Shown here: piece after piece, positions 22,078 to 33,280 of the stretch | How positions within the stretch are numbered: the stretch's first letter is position 1 | Layout: each line of letters starts with the position of its first letter | From: Ophiostoma sp. CBS 140.51 | Lineage: Eukaryota; Ascomycota; Sordariomycetes; Ophiostomatales; Ophiostomataceae | Length of the DNA: 64,000 nucleotides | Direction of reading: 5' to 3' | Assembly: GCA_029298735.1 (NCBI GenBank) | Contig: JANSLP010000032.1 | Span: forward strand, 1-64,000 | Program-made: the position numbers and the translations under genes | The notes under the pieces: generated by a model | Seen by the model: the letters and a program-made list of their open reading frames with translations, nothing else | Told to the model about the DNA's origin: nothing | Database searches by the model: none

Positions 22078-23786
22078 ACTGGAATCAAAACGGAGAATGG
22101 AATTATACGATAGCGGTGCTTCTTCTGGTCTGGAATTCTCTCATCGCACGAAACGAATCAATATACCAAACATTTTACCCCCACCTTCTGTACCTGCCGT
22201 TTCTTGTGCCAAGGACTGTGATTTATTGCTGCGACCATGAATAGCAAGTGCGTCCCGGTCTTTCGCGTCTCCTTACCATCCGGGTGCGTCGCGCCTGCCC
22301 CAAGAGCTGCAAACCAACGGCGACGAAGGGGGGAGGAAGGAACGGGTTTGCAGCCACCTCCAACGGAGGAAAGAGCGTTTGACACCGCCGTACATTTTCG
22401 CAGGCTGGCCACCCAGTCGGGCTATAATATTTGGGGCAGTCTCAGCGAGAATGCCGCCGTTTCTTGCCTTATTGAGACTGCTTGGGGTCAACCCCAACGG
22501 CTCTTTCCTTTTCGATTTTGATTTATTTTCCCGCACTGCACAAATTAGCTCACCGCGCCCGTAGCTCCTTCCCCCGGGGCCTCACTGTCGTGCTTATCTT
22601 GTCCGGGTGCTCTTTCCTCCCCAGAGGCCGCCGTCTCAGTTCTGGATACTTCCTTCCGGATCGATGTGTTTCCGTACAAACTTGTGGTCTGAGGAGTAGG
22701 CTCTTTCCAACGATGCCACACTCCTGCCCTCCTTCGGCCAGTCTCTCTTGCTTTTCCTGTCGCGCTCTCGCCAGCTGTGTCAGTCTCTTGGTCGACGAGC
22801 AGCATGGAAGAGCCAGGACAACGTACGTGTCTAGAGAGCACACTGTAGTAAAATATTGATAACGACTGTGGCAGGACAGCTTGGCCGGCCACGAGCATAG
22901 GAGGGTGTGCATCTGAAGTGTTGCGCCAGGGCAGTTCTGACGCGTTTGCCCTTATCTAGTCCGGTTCTTTTTCTCGTCACGCAATATTTTCTTCGTGCCA
23001 CACGTTCTTTCCATTTGAGTATCGTGAATATATCCCCCCCCCTACTCCCTCTCTCCTTCCCGTTTGTTGCTTCACGCATCTACCACCTCCTTCCCTTTCC
23101 TCTCTTTGCTCCGTATCCTCCTCCCTCCGTCAACCACAGTAACACAGTCACTCCTTCCTTATTGCATTGACCGTCACTGGTTAAAGCAGGAGGTCGAAAA
23201 ACGACGTGGTTGTTCTTTCTTTCCTTGGGAAGATCGCTCTTGGTTACGCCATATTATTTCCCATTTGTTGCTATATGTTTGTCTATCGTGTCTCTATTTT
23301 GTGTCTGTCCCCCTAGATTGTCTCTTCCACCCCCTTTTCTTCTCTTCGTCTCTCTGTACTAACTCTCCCATCTGTTGTCCATCTTGCTTTTGTGTTTTCT
23401 CTTTGCCGCTGATCTCCGACCAAGTCGACTTGTTCTGGCAGACTTTGTCCATCTATCATACACCTTCTGATGTTTGATTCTGGATCTTGTTATTGTCATT
23501 GTCGTGTTCTGTTTGGTTTCTGATTGTTTTTCGCTATTTCGCGGCGGAATCCCAACCAGTCACTCCCTCACCGCATCGAAGACCACAACAAAAGATCTGT
23601 TACTTTGTTTGTTCTTCCCAGTTCATACGCGTCCAGTTTTATCCTTGGTTTCCCTCTGATCTATCGCGGCATTTGCGTCGTCATCTCTTTCAGCTACGCA
23701 CGAAGACAAGTCTTCATCAAGCCATTCAAGTTCGTTGTCTTTCTTGAAAAGACTGCTCAGCAAACAAGACCGTAGTATCGACAGCT
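22078..23786. other. Long CT-rich upstream region of the Pumilio gene
   Basis: 1.7 kb without a supported gene. From about 22980 to 23760 the plus strand is strongly pyrimidine-rich, as in long 5' leaders of regulated filamentous-fungal transcripts. It probably contains the promoter and a long 5' UTR. Short open frames exist but have no coding bias. Confidence 0.55.
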
Positions 23787-26770
23787 ATGTCTCCGCGTCA
23801 TTCGACAGGATCTCCTCTTCGTCGGCACAATTCAGGTTCCAAAGGATTTGGCCAAGACGAGAACACTCTTGGCTACCCTGACGACCGCAACACACAGGTG
23901 CGTATTGCTTTGATTGTTTGCGATTGTCTTAGAGCCTTCCCTACAACCATCTTACCTTAGCTCCACCGTATACTGTTCGGATGAGGGTTGATGGAGAGGC
24001 GGCATTCACTTACGCAAAGACAAAATACGTGCAAAGGCCACTGAATACAATTATGCAAATCTCTGACACAGTTTTGACTTTGTTATTTAGGAGTCGTTCC
24101 AAAGCATGCGAGGCAACGTCGTCACTTTGACTACAAACAAGCTTGCCAACCAAATGGGTCCCAAGGTGCGTCCTTCGGCCCGTTCTCCATTGATCTGAAA
24201 AATCAATACTCGCAAATTTTGTACCTTTTCTCAATATTTTTGACAATCTTCTGACTTGGCTATTCATCAGATTAAACGCGAGTCTTCGACCTCTCCCAAC
24301 ATCTTTCCCATGGACACACTGCTCGCCAAGCTCTCTGAGCAGCAAGCTGCCATTCGTGAGCAGAATGATGGGCTTAAGCGGGCCGAAGAGTCTGCCGCTT
24401 TTGCTAGAGCCATGGATCAGCAGAAAGGTTCCAACTCGCTGCCCATCACTCCTGGCATTGATGGATTTCAAGGGTCGTCCGCTTTGACGGTCCGCTCGTC
24501 CAGTGCCAATCAGCAGGAGAATGATGAGGTGCTTCGTCTCAAGCTCCAGCTGGCTCACGCGCAGAACAAAATCAACATTCTTGACACCGAGCTGGCGAAC
24601 ACTCGTTCGACTAAGCCGGACCCTTCTCAGGTTCTGTCTCTGGCCAATACTGACCCCGATTTCCCTCCGGTCCCTGGCTCCGACCAGATTGCCCCGCCTG
24701 GATCGATCGGCTTTCCTGCTCCGGGTGCAGCTCGGCCTCTTTTCAATCGTGGAAACATCTGGGCTCAGGCTGATGAATCCCGTCTGGACACTCTTGAAAA
24801 CTCTGTGGGCTCCATTGGCCGTGCCCGCGGCATGTGGCGTGACGATATCAAGCCGGGGGGATTCCAGCAGACTTTCCCGACTGGCCCCAGCGCGATCCCC
24901 ATCGGGACACTTTCGCAGACCTCCCAGCCCGCTTCGCTCTGGCCTCCTAGCCGTCCGGCCAACCAAAGCCCCTTTGATCCAAACCTTCTGGGGTTCGGTG
25001 ACACTCAAGCTGCTTTGGATGATGGTCGTGGTCGTATGACCCCTGACACCGACATGCTCCTCCGTCCCCAGCGCCCGGGAAACCGAGCTGAATCGCGCAT
25101 CCCCGTCAACCAAGACTTCAGTGGCTACAGCAACTATAGTGCTGGGCAGATGCAATTTGAGGCCAATGGTGGCTTTATGCCAGGCGGTGGTGGCCCGAAC
25201 ATGAACAGCAATGGGCTTGGCATGTTCCCCCAGTTCCAGCAGCCGCCTATTGGGACTCCGTTGTCGCCGCATGCGACCGAGTTCAACACCGACCCAGCTC
25301 CGTGGAAGTCTGAGGTAAGTCTTTTATCATCGTCATATACTTTTTTTTCTTCTATTTTATTTTTTCTTTTGCCGTGTTCTCTCTCTTGTTTTTTTGTTCT
25401 TTTTGTTGGGTACACTTTCTAACCAATTTTTATAAGGCCAACACGCCGGACAACCAGACCTTCCTGCCCACGACTGAGCCCCTCAACTACCGTCGCCTGC
25501 TCGACCGTAACGTCAACTGCAACTAGAAGTACATTGTTGACAAGATAGTCAGCAGCAATGACCAGCAGGCCTCCATTTTCCTGCAGCAGAAGCTGAAGGT
25601 GGGCACCTCGGATCAAAAGTATGACATTGTCGAGGCGATTGCTGCCCAGGCTTACCCTCTGATGATCAATCGCTTTGGCAACTTTTTGGTCCAGCGCTGC
25701 TTTGAGCATGGATCACCGGAGCAGATTGTCAAGATCGCTGAAGCTATTCGTGGTAACACTCTAGGCCTCTCGATGGATCCTTTCGGATGCCATGTGGTCC
25801 AAAAGGCGTTCGATTCAGTTCCCGAGTCTTACAAGGCCATCATGGTCCACGAACTGCTGCGCCGCATTCCCGAAACGGTCATCCACCGCTATGCCTGCCA
25901 TGTATGGCAGAAGCTGTTCGAGCTTCGCTGGAACGACTCTCCCCCGCAGATCATGAAATACGTCAATGATGCGCTGTCCGGCATGTGGCATGAAGTCGCT
26001 CTCGGTGAGACAGGTAGTCTTGTTGTGCAGAACATTTTTGAGAACTGTCTGGAAGAAGACAAGGTGAGCAAATTTAATTTCCGTCTGCAAAAAATGAAAT
26101 AAAATAATTATAGAACCGCACACACTAACACATACAGCGCCCCTGCATTGAAGAGGTTCTCAAAAATATCGACGTCGTTGCCCACGGCCAGTTCGGAAAC
26201 TGGTGTATCCAGCATGTCTGCGAGCACGGTGCTCCCAATGATCGTGGCCGCGCCATTGACCATGTCATCCGCTTTGCTGCTGAGTACAGCATGGACCAGT
26301 TTGCGTCCAAGGTGGTTGAAAAGTGCCTGAAGATTGGTGGAGCGGACTTCCTGGGCCGGTACTTGGATCGTGTTTGCGAGGGTAGAGTTGATCGCCCTCG
26401 CATTCCGCTCATCGACATTGCCAGCGACCAGTACGGAAACTACCTCATTCAGTACATCCTGACGCACGCCAGCACGCAGCACCGGGAGGTCGTCGCAGCC
26501 CATATTCGCAAGCATATGGTGTCCCTTCGGGGCTCCAAGTTTGGATCGCGCGTTGGTATGCTTTGCACAAACCCAGCTGTTGCGACCCGCCCCGGCCCTG
26601 GCGTTGGACCTTCTGTTGGCCGGCTGCCTCCCCGTTATGGTGAGTAGACCCGATGTCCACTGGTTCATTGTTGGGGTATTTTTCTAACATGTTCTTTCTC
26701 TTCTACAGCAGGTGCCCCGCCTTCTCGTCACCGTGCTGCTGGTGGGCCTGGGCTCTACAACGGCGAGTAG
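23787..26770 (+). CDS. Pumilio (PUF) repeat RNA-binding protein with an in-frame TAG
   Basis: Six exons: 23787-23897, 24091-24165, 24271-25314, 25437-26063, 26138-26639 and 26709-26770. They form 807 codons with one internal TAG at codon 440 (25524-25526). The N-terminal half is disordered with a coiled-coil-like stretch (LLAKLSEQQAAIREQNDGL). After the TAG come at least seven intact PUF repeats, with motifs NRFGNFLVQRCFEHG, DPFGCHVVQKAFD, YACHVWQKLFE, TGSLVVQNIFEN, GQFGNWCIQHVCEHG, DQFASKVVEKCL and DQYGNYLIQYIL. PUF proteins bind 3' UTRs and repress or localise mRNAs. The layout resembles the S. pombe meiotic PUF protein Mpf1 group as I recall it. Termination at TAG would yield 439 aa with no RNA-binding domain. 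Downstream exons show no decay. See the separate TAG entry and finding. Confidence 0.9.
25512..25541 (+). other. In-frame TAG inside a potential RNA hairpin loop (PUF gene)
   Basis: GTCAAC (25512-25517) pairs exactly with GTTGAC (25536-25541). TG (25518-25519) then pairs with CA (25532-25533) across a 2-nt bulge. The 12-nt loop 25520-25531 holds the TAG at 25524-25526, with the candidate edited A at 25525 near the loop centre. The sequence around it reads NCN-TAG-KYIVDKIV, where I expect Trp in orthologs. Confidence 0.7.
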
Positions 26771-28058
26771 ACAGTCGAAGCCTCTTCATCGGTCATCTAC
26801 ATTGGCTCTGTTCTCACCTCCAGTGAACGTTGCCACGCTCTTTCGTTATTTTTGTTCCTTTCTCCTGCCCTCTTTACTTCTATTTATTTCGCACATTATT
26901 TTTATTGATTCCTTGATTCGTTTGATTTGTTGTGTTTCCTTTATTTTCTGCCCGCTATCCGCAATTTCCGCGCGCACAAAGTTTTCTTCATGACCTGCTC
27001 GGTCACATCATGTAACTGGTTCTATCAGAACATCTTCCCTATTTGCTATCTACAGATCACTCGACATCCTACACTCGACAGGCTACTGCCCGCATCGAGC
27101 GCTTTGGACACAACATGTTTTATTGTTTTGCAATATTCGAAGTCTGTACTATTTTCAGTGCGGGTGTTGCCACGGCCAGAGGTGAGGCGAGTAAGTCGTG
27201 GCACACAGCAATTTTTTCCTTTTCTTTTGTGTTTGTCGCTTCACTTTTCTCTATTTCTCTCTTTCTCGTCTCTTTGCCTTCGAACGAGCTACCAAGTGGT
27301 CTAGGCCTGAACAAAGTTGTAACAAGTTTCTTTGAAATACGGTCGTTGGGGATGCGTTGTGTTTGTTTCTTTATTAAGTTGAGGGAAAGGGGTTGCGCTC
27401 AGTATGCTGAGAAGGCGAAAAAAAAGAGGAAGATGTATTTTACCTTTTTGTTTTAATCAGAGGGAGGACTGGAGGATGGAGGCTGCAGGCCGAGAAAGGT
27501 AGTCTTTTTCATGGACATTACACAGATAATCGCTGGTCTTATATTCTTCAGAAAACCCTCAAAATAAAATATAAAAAAAGGTTTTTCTTAGATAAACTCA
27601 AAGGGAAAAAATATACAAAAGCTTGCATGTCAGCCCCAGTGAGCAGTTGCCCACCGCGGATGCTCCTATATGTGTGGCAATTGCTTTCTCTTTCTCCGTA
27701 ATCATTACAATGCGTATGCCAAAATGCAAAGTTCAAACGCAGATCAGTAATCTCAGTGGCTGGGTACTTTGGTCTTCTGAATGTATAAGGGCCAAAGGTA
27801 TCCCCTTGCTGTCCGTGCCGTATTCGGGTTGTGTATTTGTCTGCGAGTGTGAAAGGTGGTGTGCCCCAAACATGAGCAGTTGTGGTTGTGGTTGCGGCAG
27901 GGTGTTGGTGTGTTGCACAATCTGTTGTGCCTGACTTCGAGTCCCCCTTTTCATCCCCTTTCCTCTAATTGTTTTGTCGTCAATGGACTTTCTTTTGCAG
28001 ACCTTCTTCTAATCATCTCCTTTCGCATCTTCTTCCAGATATTTTCTGTCTCGGTGTT
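26771..28058. other. Convergent intergenic region, PUF and SelO 3' ends
   Basis: 1.3 kb, T-rich on the plus strand just after the PUF stop, so probably a long PUF 3' UTR. It continues into AT-rich spacer and the 3' side of the minus-strand SelO gene. No coding frame is supported. Confidence 0.6.
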
Positions 28059-30485
28059 TTACGAGCTGCAGCTGCACTGCATGGCTCTCTGCTTCTCGGG
28101 CACGTCCTGTGTCCAGCGAATCTCCTCAAGCGCGTCGCCCTGGTACGGCTCGCTGCTGCCGTCAAACGTCTGCCCGTGCCACTCGTCTGCAAAGGGGTGC
28201 AGCGCCATGTGCATAATGCGCCGCAGCACGTCGCGCTCATTGTTGTGCTCGACACGGCGAATCACCTCGTCCAGCACCCAGCCGCGGGGGACAAAGTTGG
28301 GGTTGACCGACTTCATGGTACAGATGCGCTGTTCCTCACATTCCTTGGGTGTAACAGAGCTGTCAGCCTCAGCAGCGGCCTTGTCGCTGGCCACGACACG
28401 CTCGCGCCACTCAGACAGCCACTCCGCCACAAGACGACGACCGGCTTCTTCGCCGACAGCAGCCGTCACGCCTTCGCGGTAAAAGAACGTCTCGGCCGTG
28501 CGGCGGCGGATCTCGGGTGTTTCAATGTCGGCCAGACGCACCGAGCTCAAGCGGCGGAAGAACATGTTGAAATCGAGCTCAATCTGCTCCATCACGTCCA
28601 ACAAGCCCGTGATGAGGGGGTCCATGTCGCCCGTGGCGGCGAGTTCCTTGTGCGAGGGCGTGGGAAGACCCAGACGGGCCATGAACAGGCGCTTGTACTC
28701 GGAAATAAACAGGTTCTTGTACTCTTCGCCGACGCGCATAATAATGTCCTCGGCGTGTGAGGCGAGCTCGCCTGCAGCACGCTCCACACGGGGCGGAATA
28801 GGAGGCGGGGAAGAGCGCTGCTGCGACGAGGGCGGCAGTGTGGACGACGGGGTTGGCGAGGACGTGTCGACATCAGCAGCTGTGCCGCCCGCGGCAAGAA
28901 CGTCGACCTTGGCCAGGCCAATGATACCCTCTTCGGCGAAAGCCGGCTCGTCGACACGGGGGCCCGCAGCCAGCAATTCACCGAGTGCCTCGCCGAAACG
29001 TACCAGGTTCCACCAGATAATGGACGGCTGATTGCGGTAGCTGTAGCGCAGGTGATGGTCGTCGTGGTTGGGAGTGTAGGAAGGGTCAAAGTTGTCGAGG
29101 AAGGCAAAGGGTCCGAAATCAAGCGACAGGCCCAGAATGGACGTGTTGTCAGTGTTGAGCACGCCGTTCATGAAGCCGTACACTTGCCAGTGGGCGACGG
29201 TGCGGGCATTGCGGCGGACAATTTCGCGGTACAGACGGACATAGCGGTTTTCGGCTGAGCCAAAGTTGGGGTCTTCAGGGTCGGTCGGGCCCTCGATGGT
29301 GTCTCGAGGAACATTGCGGGGCGGTTGCAGCAGACGTGCTACACTGTCGTCATCGGGAGAGAGTTTGTCGGCTAGACGGCCTGGCAGCTTGTCCCAGCCG
29401 CCATAGACAGTCTCGGCAACATAGTCAGCTAGCTGGCGTGTCAGGGGGCGGTCACCGCGGGTGCGCAGCAGGTCAAAGGTGCCCAGACGCAGCCAGCTCT
29501 CCGCAAAGCGTGTGACAATGGCGGCAGGCTCAAGGCGTTCACGGTGGACAAGCACCTTGGGCAACAGAGTCAAGGAGAGGGCGCGTGTGGACGGGATGCC
29601 GAGGGCATTGAGTGACTCGCTGACGACGAATTCGCGGATACTGCTGCGCAGAACGGCACGGCCATCGGCGAAGCGGCTGTAAGGCGTCATGCCGGCACCC
29701 TTGAGCTGGATCTCGTACGACTTCGGGGGCGGTTGTGACGACGCCGAGGCGGACGATGTGCCGTTGCTTTGTGACACAGGCGAAGTCGAATCAACAGGCA
29801 CTTCGAACAAGCTGATGGCTCGTCCGTCACCTAGTTGGCCGGCCCATTGTCCGAACTGGTAGCCGCCGTAGCACTGAGCCCATGGGTATCCCGTTTTGCT
29901 CGTGCCCGGTGCTGAGGAGTCGGCAGGTGATTGCTCTTGTTGAGTCTCGCTTTGCTCGCTTGCGCCTTCCTCCTCCTCTTCAGCAGCAGCTTCTCCGCCT
30001 TCCCAGCCCCAGAGCTTGTTACCAGCCGCAGTCTGGCGGAAGTCGTCTGTGGCGGCCTCGGACTGCTTGATGCCCAGGTCCCGCAGTGCCGCCGGCGACA
30101 CGGCCAGCAGCTCCGGGTCTTCCTGCTGCTCGGGCCGCACAAAGGTATAGAGAGCACCGCGCACCAGTCGCGGTCCGAGTTTGGTGCGGATGGCGCGGTG
30201 CGACGACAAAGGTGTAGGAAACTGCGGGTCGGCGGGCAGCGACTCGGTGAAGCGCCAGGTCTTGGGGAGGGAGGCAAGAGTGTGCCCGGCGTCGTTCGAA
30301 GAGGGGGATGATGAGGACGCCATGGTGTAAGAGGTATGGAAGAGCCGGCGGCGGCCAGGCGCGGGGCCCTGACGAGAAGAAGAGACGAAGGGCGCGGTCA
30401 GACGAACACACAATGTTTGGCGGGAAAAGGTTGCAGCGGCGGCAGAGACAGCGTCAGGTCGGCAGGCGGCCGCTCGAGAGAGCAT
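28059..30485 (-). CDS. Protein adenylyltransferase SelO (mitochondrial pseudokinase)
   Basis: SelO is a kinase-fold enzyme that transfers AMP to protein hydroxyl groups and acts in mitochondrial redox stress. The single-exon frame codes 808 aa. Family motifs are present: WAQCYGGYQFGQWAGQLGDG, IQLKGAGMTPYSRFADGRA, LRSSIREFVVSESL, and VLNTDNTSILGLSLDFGPF with its metal-binding Asn/Asp residues. The N-terminus is Arg/Ala-rich (MLSRAAACRPDAV, SRQTLCVRL), consistent with mitochondrial import; an internal Met near residue 53 could give a shorter form. The extreme C-terminus reads CSCSS. Its Cys806, third from the end, stands where animal SelO has selenocysteine. An acidic low-complexity insert and a Ser/Pro-rich insert make it longer than bacterial YdiU. 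Confidence 0.95.
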   Translation of the reverse strand: MLSRAAACRPDAVSAAAATFSRQTLCVRLTAPFVSSSRQGPAPGRRRLFHTSYTMASSSSPSSNDAGHTLASLPKTWRFTESLPADPQFPTPLSSHRAIRTKLGPRLVRGALYTFVRPEQQEDPELLAVSPAALRDLGIKQSEAATDDFRQTAAGNKLWGWEGGEAAAEEEEEGASEQSETQQEQSPADSSAPGTSKTGYPWAQCYGGYQFGQWAGQLGDGRAISLFEVPVDSTSPVSQSNGTSSASASSQPPPKSYEIQLKGAGMTPYSRFADGRAVLRSSIREFVVSESLNALGIPSTRALSLTLLPKVLVHRERLEPAAIVTRFAESWLRLGTFDLLRTRGDRPLTRQLADYVAETVYGGWDKLPGRLADKLSPDDDSVARLLQPPRNVPRDTIEGPTDPEDPNFGSAENRYVRLYREIVRRNARTVAHWQVYGFMNGVLNTDNTSILGLSLDFGPFAFLDNFDPSYTPNHDDHHLRYSYRNQPSIIWWNLVRFGEALGELLAAGPRVDEPAFAEEGIIGLAKVDVLAAGGTAADVDTSSPTPSSTLPPSSQQRSSPPPIPPRVERAAGELASHAEDIIMRVGEEYKNLFISEYKRLFMARLGLPTPSHKELAATGDMDPLITGLLDVMEQIELDFNMFFRRLSSVRLADIETPEIRRRTAETFFYREGVTAAVGEEAGRRLVAEWLSEWRERVVASDKAAAEADSSVTPKECEEQRICTMKSVNPNFVPRGWVLDEVIRRVEHNNERDVLRRIMHMALHPFADEWHGQTFDGSSEPYQGDALEEIRWTQDVPEKQRAMQCSCSS

Positions 30486-33280
30486 GGACGGTGGAAAGGG
30501 TAACGGGCGCGTTGGTCCGTGAGAGTAGTAAGGTCGTCGTCGATTTCAGATTTCAAACAGAATGCGCTGTATGTAGAATGTGCAATGTAGCTGTATAACG
30601 TCTGACGTCTTGTCCCAGATGGGGAAAGAGAGCGTGCTGACAACAGGTGGGCGTCCGGCGTATGGTCTGAATAGCGGGACGGCAAGCTCCGGGAGTTGTG
30701 GTGTGTAAAGTGTACACTGTAAACAATTTATCTCTCGTGTTCTTCAAAAAGATGCCAAAAGAGGCAGGTCGGCGTTTGAACTGGAGATGCGCGTGAGGGC
30801 GGTTGTTCCGTTGGAGGTTAGGTTGCGCTCGCCGTGCGAATCGTATGCTTCGTGTGGGTGAGGGTGCGAGTGAGTGAGAAGCGGGTTGAAATGAAGAAAA
30901 TGAATACACACGACCGTGAGATGCAAGAATGCAAGAGAGAAGAGAAGATGCAGAAAAGGGGAAGAGATGTTGCAATGTAGATTACGGAATCTGGAATCTG
31001 CAGGAGCACTCAGACAGCTTTGGTACAGAAGGTGCGGTCCGGCCTTTGCTCTCTTTGGTCTCGTTGGTCTACGTCGTTGCGGAAGGAGGCAAAACGTCCA
31101 TCAACGGGCGGCGAGCCCCACTCTTTTGCGCAAGTGCGCTCGGCGTAGCGGGGAAAATGGTGACGACAGAGGGGAAAAGATGGGACAGGAGGGTCAAGAA
31201 TGGGGGCAAAGAAGTGCTGACGGAGCTTTGTAATGAGCTGTGTCTGGCAGCGGACGGCGGGCTTTAGCAGGGGCGGCCAAGAAGTTTTGGCAGGCACGTA
31301 GGTCAGATCTGGCAGTTTGCGAGGAAAGTTCGCTGGAGGCAGGCAGGGACGGATTTCAGGAACGGAGGAAGGCGCGGTTCAACTACATGAGGTTGCGACT
31401 GCCTTTTAAACAAGAGATGTACAAGTACTCCTTCCCGTTTGAAGTGATTATATTACAGCTGTGATTTACAGTCTCCTTTTTTCTGTTGTCTTTCATTTCA
31501 CCTGAGCACAGATGGATTGGTAGATAGCACAGAAACTTTCTTTTGAATTTGCGGATCCCGGATTTCGTCCCTCGGCGACTACAAATCAGAAAATCAAAAA
31601 GTGCCGGTAGAAATAGTGGGCTGTACTCGGCTCACACACAGCCCACTCTATTCGTACAGAGTGATCTTGAGATATCGTCTCTCGTTAAACAACACAGATT
31701 AAAAAGGAAAGAAAGGCAGATTATAGAGAAGGACAGGCTTGCATTTATTGTTTATTCTCTCTAGCCTCTATCCTCTATCCTCTACACTCAATCTGTGCGA
31801 CAGCCTAATGTCAAAAGCGTGAGAAGACGGGCTCATTTTGTCATCATCTCCGTCTCGGGGCACACCATTTGATTCGCCCGGTGGATGGAGTCTATGAGGA
31901 CCCTTTTGACCACTTGCCGCTCTGGCTTAAGCCATTATATTTTATGATTTTTTTTGTAATATTTATGTTTTACTGTGCAAGTCTTGCAGGATCCATTGTT
32001 TCTTTCCTAACCTATAGGATCATCCTACAGGCGCAGAGAGGGTTGGGCCTTTGCCCCATGGCTCTTTCCTTCTATCCTCCAAGCTTTTGGCGCCTCCCCC
32101 TGTTCCCGGCACTTTGGACAGCGGAATGCTGTCAGAACTTTGTTGCAACCAGAATGGGGAGCTTTACGTACCCGCATATCCGCATATTGTTGCTTTTGTT
32201 GATTTGACTTCCTTTTCTGTCTGAATTGATTCTTCTTCTTTCAATCTATGTTATTCACTTCTCTTCGTGTTCCTCGCACTTTCTTTCCTTCTCTTTGTCG
32301 CTCTTTCCTTATGTCTTGCCCAACCCCCTTGCCCTCCTTCCTATTGCGTCATATTGCTGAGCTTGTAGCACAGAGCCTCCTTCCTCATCACCAAAATATT
32401 TACAAGCACACAACCTCGATACAATCTCCGCACCGTGCCACCTTCAACTCACACCAAACAACTCTTGCGCAGGCCGCAGCCGCTACCTTCCACCGGACTG
32501 TCTCCCGTCCCCCAATGGCGTCATTCCAACCGTTTATCAACGCCAGCTCGCCAGTTCGTGCGACGGCTGTTAGTTCTCCTAGCCCCGCACCGGAAGAGAG
32601 AAATCCTCAGCTCCTCCTGGACTGCCCCTTGCGCATTTCCATTCCCTTTTGACCCAACAGCTCGCCATCTCATTATCCACTCGACGTGAATGGACGAACA
32701 CTTGGCGAACCTGCCCGGTCCGAAGCCGATGCACAACACACAAACGCCCAGCAATGAGACAATCAGCCACCAGAAAGACAATGGAAGCCCTCCCGACAGC
32801 TCGTATGGAGCGGCTCTGATGTCGTGCCGGCGCTGTTCGTCCAGCCCATTGCCACCCTGCCACGCTACCTCGTCTCTTGTATCATAGTGACGCGGAGCTT
32901 GATGACCCTTCCTTTTTCCTTGTCTCTTTTCTTTGGGGAGCTGTTTATCCTTTCTTTTTCCTGGGGTCTAAACCTATCCCCAAAGTGGATTCTCCGTCGA
33001 TTTCCTCATTCCCAGTCCCTATCTCTTCCACTTGTGTGCTGTTTGCTCCCCACCCCTCTTCGTGTTCGTCTTTGACCTGCTTCCATTGTGTCATTGCCAA
33101 TGCCCGGAGACGGTCTGTTAAAAAAAGGACCGTCGCGTAGCAGTATATAGTCGTAGATGCTCCTTCCTATCGTGTGCGTAACCGTCCTTCGTAGCTCTTT
33201 CCTCTTTTCTCCCTTTGCCTCTCTGCTCCTTCCTTGCTATTCATCTTTTCTCTCCAACTTCCTTTCCCCCTTTATAACAG
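30486..33280. promoter_or_regulatory. Divergent intergenic region, SelO and aldo-keto reductase
   Basis: 2.8 kb between outward-facing starts. The right part (32200-33280) is strongly CT-rich on the plus strand, as expected for the leader of the reductase gene. A TTTATAACAG directly before its first ATG resembles a splice acceptor, so a 5' UTR intron is possible. Short frames between 31540 and 33140 have no codon bias and no recognisable product. Confidence 0.5.

Noticed and set aside
25437..26770. Pumilio region as a dead pseudogene
   Set aside because: There are no frameshifts, splice sites are intact and all repeats keep their motif residues. A single TAG is not enough evidence of decay.
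31869..32207. Plus-strand frame with a hydrophobic stretch (MIRPVDGVYEDPFDHLP)
   Set aside because: The start looks protein-like, but the codon bias is absent and the frame is short. No splice partner was found, so I do not call a gene.
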